Shown here in pieces: positions 14,472-22,375 of a stretch of DNA of 22,971 bases. The stretch comes from a virus. A program made the position numbers and the translations under genes. The DNA lies in the IMG/VR virus record IMGVR_UViG_3300027782_000383, positions 1 through 22,971 of that record. One strand, written 5' to 3'. The notes under the pieces are model-generated. The model was not told the origin of the DNA. It was given only the letters and a program-made list of their open reading frames with translations, and did no database searches. Each line of letters opens with the position of its first letter. Position 1 is the stretch's first letter.

Positions 14472-15325
14472 TATCCTCCGAAACGGTTCAGCCTGCCGTT
14501 GCTGCCCATGCTGTACCCGCCGCCAACGCCGCCGCCAAACATGCTGCCAAAATTGTAGCCGCCCAATGCGTCAGTAACGCCGCCAACTGCACCTGTCCAT
14601 GCGTTGCCGCGTGCAACCTCGCCCGCTGCCTGAACATTGCCAAGCTGGTACGAGTTTGACGCCAGCGCGTTGCCAAGATTGCTCGCCGCGCCCCCCAGCG
14701 TGTTGGCCGAGTCGTGCGCGCCGCCAAACAGCGTCTCAAGAGGTGCAAGTTGATTCTTCCGGTTCAACTGATAACGGTTGAACGCATTCAGATATTCATC
14801 GCTGGCGGTTTTTTGGCCGTAGTCCGAGGCGCTGCGTAGGGCGTTGCCGGACAGCAGACCGCCACGCGATGCCGCGCTGGCATCGAGCGCCTTCAGTCCT
14901 TCAGACATCCGAAAGGCATAGCCAGGGTCGGCCTGAAAGTCCGACATGCCAAAGTCGCGGGAATACTTGCCAAAATTGGGGTCGTTAGGATCAACCGACA
15001 GTTCTGGCGGCTGCCCCATGTTTCGCTGCGCGTCTGCAAGCGCCTGGCCCTTCAGCGGCTTACCGTTTGGGCCATTCAACGACGGCGGCGTCGTGGTGCC
15101 ACCGGCGTAAATCGTAGGCGTCTCAAGGCCAAAGTATGTCAGGTAGCGGTTGAGTGCTGACAGACCACCCGCGCGGAACGGCGCCTGAAGCTGAACCTGG
15201 CGCTCAAACGCTTGGTTCTGGTCGCGGCGCGCTCGGGCCGCAGCCCGCTCCTGCGCGCTCTGTGCGTCGCTGGCAGCGTTGCTCTGGATGATGCCGCCAA
15301 CGATAGAGCCGAGGGCAGAGGCCAT
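14471..15325 (-). CDS. DNA transfer/ejection protein (P22 gp7-like)
   Basis: A 284-aa protein of the podovirus DNA-transfer type. The N-terminus ALGSIVGGIIQS is a short hydrophobic, Gly-rich segment followed by a charged coiled-coil-like helix (about 18-45, rich in Ala, Arg and Gln). The central block FGMSDFQADPGYAFRMSEG and the following ASRGGLLSGN are, as I recall, the best conserved parts in phages with P22-like tails. The C-terminus is Gly-rich (about 245-284). Such proteins are packed in the capsid and ejected with the DNA. A GGAG site lies upstream of the ATG at 15325, and one base separates it from the acetyltransferase gene. It heads the ejection block in the same order as P22 gp7-gp20-gp16. 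Confidence 0.8.
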   Translation of the reverse strand: MASALGSIVGGIIQSNAASDAQSAQERAAARARRDQNQAFERQVQLQAPFRAGGLSALNRYLTYFGLETPTIYAGGTTTPPSLNGPNGKPLKGQALADAQRNMGQPPELSVDPNDPNFGKYSRDFGMSDFQADPGYAFRMSEGLKALDASAASRGGLLSGNALRSASDYGQKTASDEYLNAFNRYQLNRKNQLAPLETLFGGAHDSANTLGGAASNLGNALASNSYQLGNVQAAGEVARGNAWTGAVGGVTDALGGYNFGSMFGGGVGGGYSMGSNGRLNRFGG

Positions 15326-15326
15326 G

Positions 15327-15788
15327 TCAGTCTCCTATCCACTTGTTGTAGTAGACCTCGACGGGGTCCATCTTCATGTACTCGAACAGCCGCGACGAGT
15401 CTTTATGGAGTTTGCTGCCGAAAAACATTTGCTGCGCCCCACGTCGCTTGGCTTCCGCCTCGACCTCCCGCAGCAGCTTGACGCCCGGTAGGCCCTTGCC
15501 TCTGACAGATGGGTGAACCCAGTATAGGTCCATCATCAATGTCAAGCAAGTTTTGTGGTGAACGTGCGGTATCAGAAAGCCCCAGAAGTACCCCACCAGT
15601 TCGCCGTCCTTGCGTAAGGTGACAACAAGCAGCGATTTACCGGCAGCGTGACTGTCGTACACCTCGAACTGGACCCCAAGCGGGATCTTGTCCCTGTTCA
15701 GTTCCATCTCTTCCCAGTGATGGTGTAGGAACGGAATGATCTCATGCTTTACGTCTTCCCACTCTTCTGCCTGCGCCGTTAGGGTCAC
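15327..15788 (-). CDS. GNAT-family N-acetyltransferase
   Basis: A 153-aa protein with the GNAT fold signature. The acetyl-CoA-binding segment is VHPSVRGKGLPGVKLL (91-106), matching the R-x-x-G-x-G type loop (R96, G97, G99, G102), preceded by a strand LTLMMDLYWV (82-91), and followed by the helix REVEAEAKRRGA and a strand MFFGS. The start is GTG at 15788, overlapping the preceding stop as GTGA. It sits between tail and ejection genes, where several podoviruses carry a similar acetyltransferase. The substrate is unknown; acetylation of a virion protein or of a host target early in infection are both possible. Confidence 0.88.
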   Translation of the reverse strand: MTLTAQAEEWEDVKHEIIPFLHHHWEEMELNRDKIPLGVQFEVYDSHAAGKSLLVVTLRKDGELVGYFWGFLIPHVHHKTCLTLMMDLYWVHPSVRGKGLPGVKLLREVEAEAKRRGAQQMFFGSKLHKDSSRLFEYMKMDPVEVYYNKWIGD

Positions 15789-16123
15789 GCGCTGATCTCC
15801 CGCCCGCTGGCGCGTATCGTCACCGACGCGCCGTCGCCGCAGAGCGTCGAGATGTAGCCACCGGACAGGATGGCCGAGCCGACGATCTCGGGGAAGGTGT
15901 ACGTCTCGCTGGCCGAGATGGTGCGGGACACCACGATGGTGTTCTGGTCGCCTGGCGTGTCGCCCATCGTGACGAGGTAGACCGTCAGGGTGGTGGCCGC
16001 GCTGGAGAAATTGGACGCCGTAAACTTGTCGATCAACGCGGTGACGTTTGAGGCAGTGTACTGCTTCGTGGTCGTGCCTTCGCAGATCTTGGCGGGGATG
16101 AGAACTGTTGCGATAACGGCCAT
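15785..16123 (-). CDS. Beta-rich virion-module protein, unknown function
   Basis: A 112-aa protein with repeated short beta strands (TLTVYLVTMG, NTIVVSRTIS, YTFPEIVG) and no membrane segment. The pattern resembles small phage fibre-accessory or decoration proteins, but I cannot name a family. It lies one base after the polyglycine gene stop and overlaps the acetyltransferase start as GTGA, inside the host-recognition part of the late operon. It may be a fibre-associated or capping protein; this is inference from position and composition only. Confidence 0.65.
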   Translation of the reverse strand: MAVIATVLIPAKICEGTTTKQYTASNVTALIDKFTASNFSSAATTLTVYLVTMGDTPGDQNTIVVSRTISASETYTFPEIVGSAILSGGYISTLCGDGASVTIRASGREISA

Positions 16124-16124
16124 G

Positions 16125-17102
16125 TCAGAACCACAGCATGAAGTTGTTGGTTGTCGCCGCCGGGCTGGTCCCGGTGTACGTAATATAGATCACACCCTGC
16201 GCGCCATTGCCACCGGCAGTGCCAGAGGTGCCGCTGCGGTTAGACCCACCACCGCCGCCACCACCGTAGTTGCCCGCATCGCCGCCCTTGGCGCCGCCAC
16301 TGGAGCCGGCTGACGCGCCGCCCCCGCCACCGCCCGCGCCGGCCACAGCCGTGAACTCAGTACCAGCGCCACCAGCGCCGCCCGCGTACGCGCCACCAGA
16401 GCCGGTCGAGCCAGAGCCACCGGCCCCGCCACCACCGCCGCCGTTGGAGCCTGCACCGCCAGGGCGCGTGGTGCTGTTGCCCGCCACGCCACCGCCAGCG
16501 CCAAGGTAATTGTTGCCGCCCGCGCCGCCGACCGAATTGCTGGCGCCCTGCTGCCCTGCCGTCCCGCCGCCGCCACCACCGCCACCACCGCCCGTGTACG
16601 GGTTGCCCGCCGTGCGCGCCGCGCCGCCGACCGCGCCAATCCCGTTTGGCCCGCCCGCGCCGCCGCCACCGCCGCCACCGTTGGACGACCCTACCGCGCC
16701 GCCGTTGCCACCTGAGTATTTGACCGTGCCGACAGACGTGGCCGACCCGCCGCCTGACCCGGCTGAACCGCTGCTACTTGTACCGCCGGTACCACCCTTG
16801 GCCCCGACGCTTGACGCGGCCAGAGACGCACCGTTGAAATAAGTATCGCCGCCGTCAGTGCCTGCGGTGCCCGCAACGGCGCTGCCTACGCCTGCTGCGC
16901 CGACCGCTATGATGACCGAGGCCCCAGCGGTCAGCGTCAGGTTGGTGATCTTGGCGTACGCGCCGCCGCCACCGCCGCCGCCCTGAGCGTTGCCGCCGCC
17001 CCCGCCGCCACCAATCGTTTCGATGGTGTTGCTGGCAGAGTTCCAGTCACTCGGTACGGTCCATGTCGTGCCGGTCGTGAGAATGATCGTGGTCAGGGCC
17101 AT
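16125..17102 (-). CDS. Glycine-rich tail protein, possible polyglycine-sandwich adhesin
   Basis: A 325-aa protein with 122 glycines by hand count (about 38%). It starts with a short beta domain (TTWTVPSDWNSASNTIE, 12-28), a conserved start of phage glycine-rich proteins, leading directly into GGGGGGG runs at 31-37 and 41-47. Further long Gly runs follow near 142-148, 171-180, 221-226, 257-262 and 280-286, separated by short Ser/Asn/Ala/Thr-rich loops. It ends with a hydrophobic strand GVIYITYTG (303-311). Glycine-run blocks separated by variable loops are the build of the gp38 adhesin of phage S16, where parallel polyglycine-II helices carry receptor-binding loops. A similar fold here is inference. 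The start overlaps the previous stop as TGATG. Confidence 0.75.
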   Translation of the reverse strand: MALTTIILTTGTTWTVPSDWNSASNTIETIGGGGGGGNAQGGGGGGGAYAKITNLTLTAGASVIIAVGAAGVGSAVAGTAGTDGGDTYFNGASLAASSVGAKGGTGGTSSSGSAGSGGGSATSVGTVKYSGGNGGAVGSSNGGGGGGGAGGPNGIGAVGGAARTAGNPYTGGGGGGGGGGTAGQQGASNSVGGAGGNNYLGAGGGVAGNSTTRPGGAGSNGGGGGGAGGSGSTGSGGAYAGGAGGAGTEFTAVAGAGGGGGGASAGSSGGAKGGDAGNYGGGGGGGSNRSGTSGTAGGNGAQGVIYITYTGTSPAATTNNFMLWF

Positions 17103-17287
17103 CAGGTCACCTCTGGTGAGAATGTACCAGTCGCCGGGTCATAGATGTAGCCGATCTGGCAATCGTCGCCGGGCTGGAGCCGGATCAGCAGATAGCCCGG
17201 CGGCGCCGGGTCCACTGCCGGGTCGGCCACGATGACGTTGGCCACAACCAGCGTGGCGGCATCGACGAGTGCGGATGTGATCGCCAT
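17102..17287 (-). CDS. Small tail-fibre-associated protein, unknown function
   Basis: A 61-aa protein with a short hydrophobic N-terminus (about 9-20), then ADPAVDPAPPGYLLI and a C-terminal IGYIYDPATGTFS. I recall similar small proteins beside phage tail-fibre genes, with this Pro-rich centre and YDP-TGTF end, but no function is established. The start at 17287 is preferred to upstream in-frame codons because these would lie inside the preceding fibre gene and add Arg-rich sequence unlike the rest. One base separates it from that gene, and its stop overlaps the polyglycine gene start. The TGTF end may clamp it onto a fibre, which is speculation. Confidence 0.65.
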   Translation of the reverse strand: MAITSALVDAATLVVANVIVADPAVDPAPPGYLLIRLQPGDDCQIGYIYDPATGTFSPEVT

Positions 17288-17288
17288 G

Positions 17289-18068
17289 CTACGCCTGTGT
17301 CGTAACTGCAACAACATCCCAAGACGTTGCCGCGACGTTGTAGATGCAACCGATGTACGCGGTCTTTGACGCCGTGGTCGTGGTAGGCAGCGTGACGCCA
17401 ACCACCCGGTAGATGGCGTTCCACGTCAGCGCCCGCGCCGTGCCGTTATCCAAGATGCGGATCAGCAGGCGCTGGCCGTCTGTAGGCGTGCCGGTGGGCG
17501 CGGCAATGGTAGCAGGCACCGCCAGCGCCGTGACCGTGTACAGGTCGCTCAGATCGGCTGTTGGGGTGACAGTCGCCGCCGACACCACCGTGTTGACGCG
17601 CGGCGTAACGCGCTTGTTGGTCAGCGTCTGGGCGGTCGCGGTGTCAACGAACGTCACGCGGCCAGAGCCGTTGCCGGCGGTCAGAACCTGGCTGGTTGTG
17701 TTCCAGACCAGCGAACCGGCTGCGGTCTGGGCAGGCGTGGCGGACGAGGGGACGATGACCGGGCGGCCAGACGTGCTTAGGAAGGTGCTGATGCCGTCCT
17801 TGGACCAGATCTGCACCGACGACGAGTTCTGAAGCGTCAGCGTATACTGGATGTCGTCGGTCAGCCAGACCTCGGCGGACACGCGTCCGGCGGCGTCCAG
17901 CACGATAGGGTTAGTGTTGGCCGTGGCGCCTGTGCTGGACGTGTAGGTGGTGGCGGGCGTCGTGGTGCCCGACAGGTAGGTATAGATCTTGCCGCCGGCC
18001 AGCGGCACGCCATTGTCGTCGAAGAACTGCCAGCCGGCGCCCGCCAGGGGTGAGAGAGCAATGGTCAT
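17289..18068 (-). CDS. Tail fibre / tailspike-type protein
   Basis: A 259-aa fibre protein. Residues 9-48 (AGAGWQFFDDNGVPLAGGKI and the following YTY, SGTTTPATTY) match the short attachment module found at the N-terminus of many phage tail fibres and tailspikes. It continues with a short strand repeat (LTLQNSS), a VWNTT segment and LTNKRVTPRV (about 149-158), a repeated motif in phage fibres. The C-terminal domain contains ALTWNAIYRVVGVTLPTTTT and ends in a strand-rich region. No tailspike enzyme (long beta-helix) is present, so it is likely a short adaptor or fibre. The ATG has a GGAGG site 5 bases upstream, in the 11-base gap after the large fibre gene. Confidence 0.8.
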   Translation of the reverse strand: MTIALSPLAGAGWQFFDDNGVPLAGGKIYTYLSGTTTPATTYTSSTGATANTNPIVLDAAGRVSAEVWLTDDIQYTLTLQNSSSVQIWSKDGISTFLSTSGRPVIVPSSATPAQTAAGSLVWNTTSQVLTAGNGSGRVTFVDTATAQTLTNKRVTPRVNTVVSAATVTPTADLSDLYTVTALAVPATIAAPTGTPTDGQRLLIRILDNGTARALTWNAIYRVVGVTLPTTTTASKTAYIGCIYNVAATSWDVVAVTTQA

Positions 18069-18079
18069 AGGAGCCTCCG

Positions 18080-20209
18080 TTAGGCGGTTACAGCCTTGAT
18101 GACGGCAAAGTTCAGGACGGGCGCCTCGGCCACGGCCACCGCCGCGACATTGTGGATCTGGACGCGGAACGACCCTGCCGCCACGGCGGTGACTGTCACG
18201 TTGTACCGATCTGCCGTGGCGCCAGAACCGATATTGATAACCACCACATCAGTAGCCGCAACGGCGCTGTTTGTCACCGTGAAGCTGGCAAACGTGCCCG
18301 CCGTCGTAGTGGCCGAGAAGAGCGTGATCTTACCGCAGATTGTATTTAGCGTGACGCCCGTCGTGCGGGATGTTAGCTGGGTCTGCGACCCGCCCGCGCC
18401 CGTAGCGTAACCGACGCCGCTGGTAGCGCCGGTAGACAGGATGGTGGTGGTGGCAGCCACAGAGCCGGTGACATCCACCGTAGCGACGGGGACCGTGACG
18501 CCGCCGAAGCGAGAGTTGCCCGCGTAGGCATTGTTTGCCGTACCAGCGGCGTAATAGTTCCAACTGCCTGTTGCGGCTGCGAGGTTGCCAAAAAACCCAT
18601 AGTTGTTGGTGCCGGTGGTTATTGTGGACCCCGCGTTAAACCCGACTTGGTTCGTGATGCTAGCGCCAGCGCCCAAAGTGGCGCCCTGCACATTGAAGCC
18701 TCGCACAGTGCCGGTTGCAGTCGCCGCCGCAAGACTAGGCGCGCATCTGATGCTGTCAAAGACCACCGTCACGTCAGTCTGAACCGCTTGGTTCAGGTAC
18801 ATGCTGTACAGCGTGGTGGCGCCTGTGGCGTTGCCGTTGAGCGCAAGCAATCCCGCTGCGTCTACCGCGCCAAAAGCGTTCTTGCCATGGCCACCCGTAA
18901 ACGTGGACGTGCTGTTTGCAGTAAGGGTGGTAAACGCCCCGGTGTTGCGCGTGGTAGCGCCTACAGTGCCGTTATGAGGTCCATTGAACGTAACGCTGGC
19001 AGTGATTGTAGTTCCATCGACAGTCGTGAACGCGCCAGTAGCCGGTGTCGTGGCGCCCACAGTACCGTTGTGCGGCCCGACTAGACCTGTGTTGGCCGTA
19101 ATTGTGGTGCCGGTAATGGCCGCAGCCGCTGTACCACCGATGGCCGGCGGCGACGCCAAGTAAGTGCTGAAGCCCGTGCCGCTGACGGTGCTACTGGCTG
19201 ATAGCGTAGTGAACGCGCCAGCAGCCGCAGCAGTACCGCCAATAGCCGGCGGCGAAGCCAGATAAGTGCTGAAGCCCGTGCCGCTGACGGTCGAGGACGC
19301 GGACAACGTAGTGAACGCGCCAGCAGCCGGGGTTGTTGCGCCTACGGTGCCATTGATGTTGATCGACGCGGTGCCAGTCAGGTTGGTCACGGTGCCGCTG
19401 GACGGTGTGCCCAAGACGCCGCCGTTCACAACGACCGCGCCGGCTGTGCCGACGTTGACACCGAGAGCCGTCAGTACGTTCGCGCCGGTGGTCACCGTGG
19501 ACGGCGCGACCGCAGCGCCGCCGCCGACCACCAGCGCGTTGGCCGCAAGCGCAGCAGACGTAGCCCAGGTTGACGCGCTGGAGAAGTACGGGATACCACC
19601 TGACGTGCCCGCGATGGTAAACGCCGGGGTCGTGGTGGGAGTGCCGACCGAGACAATACCACCTGTAAAGCCAACGCTGGTTACCGTGCCGCCAGAAGGC
19701 GTAACCCACTCGGGCGCCGTGGCGCTTGCGTTGACCTGGAGGACTTGAGACGCGGTGCCTATGGGCAGGAACGTCGTCGTGCTGACGCCGCTCTGATATG
19801 GCAACGACCCTGCCACGCCGCCGGTCAGGTTGGCAGCCGACGCAGCAGCCGACGCCGCCACCGTGATGGTGCCCGCGCCGTTGGTCAGCGTGACGCCTGT
19901 GCCAGCCGTGAGCGTGTTCAGCGAGAAGCCCGTACCGTTGCCAATCAGCAACTGTCCGTTCGACGGGGTCGCGGCCAGCCCGGTACCGCCGTTGGCGGTG
20001 CCGAGCGTGCCGGTGGCGCCGCTCAGGTTTGCGCCCGTGGACGGTTGGGGCGCGGGCGCCAGCGCAAGGTCGTTGGCGTTGGTGGGCGAAGACCCGGCGT
20101 TGGTGAGGTTGAACAGGTTGAAAAAGTACCGGTACCACTGCCGGGTCATCAGGCCCTTGTCGTCCAGAACCGGGACGCGGGCCGAGGGGATATTGGAAAT
20201 ATCAGGCAT
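18080..20209 (-). CDS. Large repetitive tail fibre protein
   Basis: A 709-aa fibre protein. The N-terminus (1-40, including DKGLMTRQWYRYFFNLFNLT) looks like a virion-attachment segment. The shaft is low-complexity Thr/Ala/Gly/Ser, built of repeated short strands: NGTVGATT occurs three times, GAFTT five times, and a 34-residue block at 296-329 is repeated exactly at 330-363. The last 250 residues (from about 460) are less repetitive and end in a beta-rich C-terminus, the expected site for trimer assembly or receptor binding. In P22 the gene after gp10 is the tail needle gp26; this protein has that place but is much longer and fibre-like. Its start overlaps the hub gene by 8 bases. Exact receptor unknown. 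Confidence 0.8.
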   Translation of the reverse strand: MPDISNIPSARVPVLDDKGLMTRQWYRYFFNLFNLTNAGSSPTNANDLALAPAPQPSTGANLSGATGTLGTANGGTGLAATPSNGQLLIGNGTGFSLNTLTAGTGVTLTNGAGTITVAASAAASAANLTGGVAGSLPYQSGVSTTTFLPIGTASQVLQVNASATAPEWVTPSGGTVTSVGFTGGIVSVGTPTTTPAFTIAGTSGGIPYFSSASTWATSAALAANALVVGGGAAVAPSTVTTGANVLTALGVNVGTAGAVVVNGGVLGTPSSGTVTNLTGTASININGTVGATTPAAGAFTTLSASSTVSGTGFSTYLASPPAIGGTAAAAGAFTTLSASSTVSGTGFSTYLASPPAIGGTAAAAITGTTITANTGLVGPHNGTVGATTPATGAFTTVDGTTITASVTFNGPHNGTVGATTRNTGAFTTLTANSTSTFTGGHGKNAFGAVDAAGLLALNGNATGATTLYSMYLNQAVQTDVTVVFDSIRCAPSLAAATATGTVRGFNVQGATLGAGASITNQVGFNAGSTITTGTNNYGFFGNLAAATGSWNYYAAGTANNAYAGNSRFGGVTVPVATVDVTGSVAATTTILSTGATSGVGYATGAGGSQTQLTSRTTGVTLNTICGKITLFSATTTAGTFASFTVTNSAVAATDVVVINIGSGATADRYNVTVTAVAAGSFRVQIHNVAAVAVAEAPVLNFAVIKAVTA
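19121..19324 (-). repeat. 102-bp tandem repeat in the large fibre gene
   Basis: Bases 19223-19324 and 19121-19222 encode the same 34 residues (GAFTTLSASS...PPAIGGTA) twice in a row. By hand alignment the copies differ at 21 of 102 positions, yet every change is silent. A stretch of 29 bases is identical (19161-19189 and 19263-19291). Confidence 0.9.
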
Positions 20210-21731
20210 TGGTAGGCGAAATGGTTAGTTCAGCGGCGACGATAGCAATCTTGACCGGGTCGGTGCCAGACACCTCGTACACGCGGTCGCGGGACCGCTG
20301 GGTCATGCCCAGCCGACGCCACATGACGCGGGTAGCCGACGCGCCAATCCTGCCCATGCTGCGCCAATGTTCTGCCGACCAAGTGTGCCCGCCATCGTCC
20401 GACCACCGCAGCATGGCTTGGGGGTCCACGCCTGTGGTAAGCGCCGACGCAAGGATAAGATTGTCGCCGTTCTCAGCCTCAATCTGGTCACCGGCTTCCG
20501 TAGTCAGGTAGACTGTCTCGACCGTGAAGTTAGACGTGCCTTGGATGCCGACGCCGACTTCGCAGTCGAGTTGCAGCAGATCATGCCGGGTGCGTTTCAA
20601 ATTGTTCTGGTCAGGCCCCAGCGCACGCCAAGACCGCAGCCACCGTTGGACGGTGTCGTTGTCGGCGTAATATTCTAAATCGAACGCATAGATGTTGCCG
20701 GTCAGCCAGTCTCCAACAACCGTGGTGTTGTTGTAAAACACCTGATTGTCGGCCAGATGCCGGGTGTACGTGCCGTTGTCCCAGTAGGCCCGCTCATGCC
20801 ACGATTGGGTGGCGACGTCATACACCCAAGTCGTGCGGCCTGTGGGGAAGTTCAGCACATAGAAGGCATGTCCGTCCTGCTGGTAGGTGTACGCCGTGGC
20901 GTCGGCCAGTGTGTCGTAGTTCTGGATTTGCCACTCGACCGCATGGGTCGAGATACGAGCGCCCGCATAGCCATTTGATCGGTAGACGATCCCTTTGCCG
21001 CGCGCGTCGGCGCCCAGCCAGAAAACGCCATTGTCCAGCTTGGCGACCGAGTACGGCGCGATACAACCGATCTCGTTGAACGCGCCTTGGATGCGGGCCA
21101 GCGGAAACCCGATGTTGCCTGCGTCGTACCAGACCTCGACCGAGTTGGTGCCGAACAGCCAAGCCTCACGGTGGTCCACAATCAGCGATATCAGCCCATC
21201 AGGTGAGCCTTCTGCACTAGCAAACGCCAGCCCGTCGATGTTAATCCCGTCGTACAGCGCCGTGACCCAGACCTTCTGGCTGTTGGGTTCGTTGAAGACA
21301 AAGTACCCATCCAAGAACCCAACCATCACCGCACCGGGGAAGTCTGGGTCTGTGATCTGAACAAGCGTCAACGTGCTGACGTCATAGATATAGCTGGGGC
21401 CGTTGCAGGCAATGAAGATCTGCGTGCCGTTGTCGGCCATGCACACCGGGCCAGTGCCCAGAATGTAGCCGACCGGCGTGGCCGTCCATGTTGTATCGAT
21501 GCGGTACAACTGGTTGGCCGAGACGGCAAACATGTAGCCGCCCAACTGCCACAGCCCTCGGATCGGCCCCACGTCCGCAGACAGCAAGAATCGTAGCCCT
21601 GGCGCCCTGTTGAGGAACGCCGGTTCTTTGCCGCCCTCGGGGACGATCTCTGGAAAGAGATTGACCATGCGGTTGTCCGCAGCGTTGACGCTGCGGGCAA
21701 CATAGGATGAGCCGAGGATGGGCGTCTTCAT
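20202..21731 (-). CDS. P22 gp10-like tail hub / packaged-DNA stabilisation protein
   Basis: A 509-aa protein resembling P22 gp10 (about 470 aa), which attaches below gp4 and closes the tail after packaging. Recognisable parts are the N-terminal NLFPEIVPEGGKEPAFL, then GPIRGLWQLGGYMFAVSANQLYRID, a run of short beta-propeller-like strands through the middle (HREAWLFGTNSVEVWYD, NGVFWLGADARG), and the C-terminal SDDGGHTWSAEHWRSMG followed by RVMWRRLGMTQRSRDRVYEV. The order of these blocks fits the family. The start overlaps the upstream stop as ATGA (21728-21731). It is placed after the gp4-like gene with one extra fibre-like gene between, a small change from P22 order. Confidence 0.88.
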   Translation of the reverse strand: MKTPILGSSYVARSVNAADNRMVNLFPEIVPEGGKEPAFLNRAPGLRFLLSADVGPIRGLWQLGGYMFAVSANQLYRIDTTWTATPVGYILGTGPVCMADNGTQIFIACNGPSYIYDVSTLTLVQITDPDFPGAVMVGFLDGYFVFNEPNSQKVWVTALYDGINIDGLAFASAEGSPDGLISLIVDHREAWLFGTNSVEVWYDAGNIGFPLARIQGAFNEIGCIAPYSVAKLDNGVFWLGADARGKGIVYRSNGYAGARISTHAVEWQIQNYDTLADATAYTYQQDGHAFYVLNFPTGRTTWVYDVATQSWHERAYWDNGTYTRHLADNQVFYNNTTVVGDWLTGNIYAFDLEYYADNDTVQRWLRSWRALGPDQNNLKRTRHDLLQLDCEVGVGIQGTSNFTVETVYLTTEAGDQIEAENGDNLILASALTTGVDPQAMLRWSDDGGHTWSAEHWRSMGRIGASATRVMWRRLGMTQRSRDRVYEVSGTDPVKIAIVAAELTISPTNA

Positions 21732-22375
21732 GAGGGTACGAGCGGGATGGTGTAGGCAGCGGCGCTGGTGTAGGCCACCAGAATGAGGGACGTGTTGGCG
21801 GCCACCGAGAGCGCCGCGCTAGCCGCGCCTGCGTTGATGGTGCCACCTGAGACAGGGTAGACCTTCAGGATCGCGGCAGCGTTGTTCTTGATGATGTAGA
21901 CGTCGCCCGCCACCGTGGACGAGGACAAGACAACGCCCTTTGTAGCGTCGGCAGCGGTGACCAACACAAAGCCCGGCGTCATCGAGGTGGCAGTTGCCAG
22001 CGTGCTGCCTGCCGCTGCCACCGTGGCAACCGGGATACGCGGCATCCCGGTAAACGTCGGTGCGGTCGCAAAGACCGCTGCCCCGGTGCCCGTCTCGTCG
22101 GTAAGCATAAGCGCAAGGTTGGCAGACGTCGGCGTGGCAAGGAACGTAGCCGCGCCAGTGCCCAACCCAGACACGCCCGTGGCGATGGGCAAGCCAGTGC
22201 AACTGGTCAGCACGCCTGAAGCCGGCGTGCCAAGCGCCGGGGTAACCAGCGTGGCGCTGGTGAACAGCAGCGCATTGGTCAACTGCTTGGTAGTGCCACC
22301 CTGCACGATGGGCAGGATGTCCGTCGTAGCAGACGAGGTGGCAACCGGCAGCGCCGAGATCTTGATATCGGTCAT
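21728..22375 (-). CDS. Fibre-like structural protein between gp4 and gp10 homologues
   Basis: A 215-aa protein, Ala/Thr/Ser/Val-rich and beta-predicted, with no named domain I can give. It starts MTDIKISALPVATSSATTD and DILPIVQGGTTKQLT, a start common in phage fibre and structural proteins, then LGTPASGVLTSCTGLP and GLGTGAATFLATPTSANLAL, modules also seen in phage tail fibres. A related LGTPSSGTVTNLTGTA block occurs in the large fibre, suggesting shared modules. The C-terminal half (about 120-215) contains a strand domain with AGDVYIIKNNAAAILKVYP. The start overlaps the gp4-like stop as TGATG. It may be a head- or tail-decorating fibre; function is inferred. Confidence 0.7.
   Translation of the reverse strand: MTDIKISALPVATSSATTDILPIVQGGTTKQLTNALLFTSATLVTPALGTPASGVLTSCTGLPIATGVSGLGTGAATFLATPTSANLALMLTDETGTGAAVFATAPTFTGMPRIPVATVAAAGSTLATATSMTPGFVLVTAADATKGVVLSSSTVAGDVYIIKNNAAAILKVYPVSGGTINAGAASAALSVAANTSLILVAYTSAAAYTIPLVPS

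Noticed and set aside
16270-16842. Plus-strand proline-rich open frames
   Set aside because: They are the complement of the glycine codons of the polyglycine gene and have no ribosome site or flanking context.
19121-19324. Diversity-generating retroelement template/variable repeat pair, considered because some podoviruses carry one
   Set aside because: The two copies differ only silently and not mainly at adenines, and no reverse transcriptase is present in the window.
19191-20138. 315-aa minus-strand frame inside the large fibre gene
   Set aside because: It is an Arg/His-rich frame shift of the repetitive fibre gene, which has the expected start, overlap and composition in its own frame.
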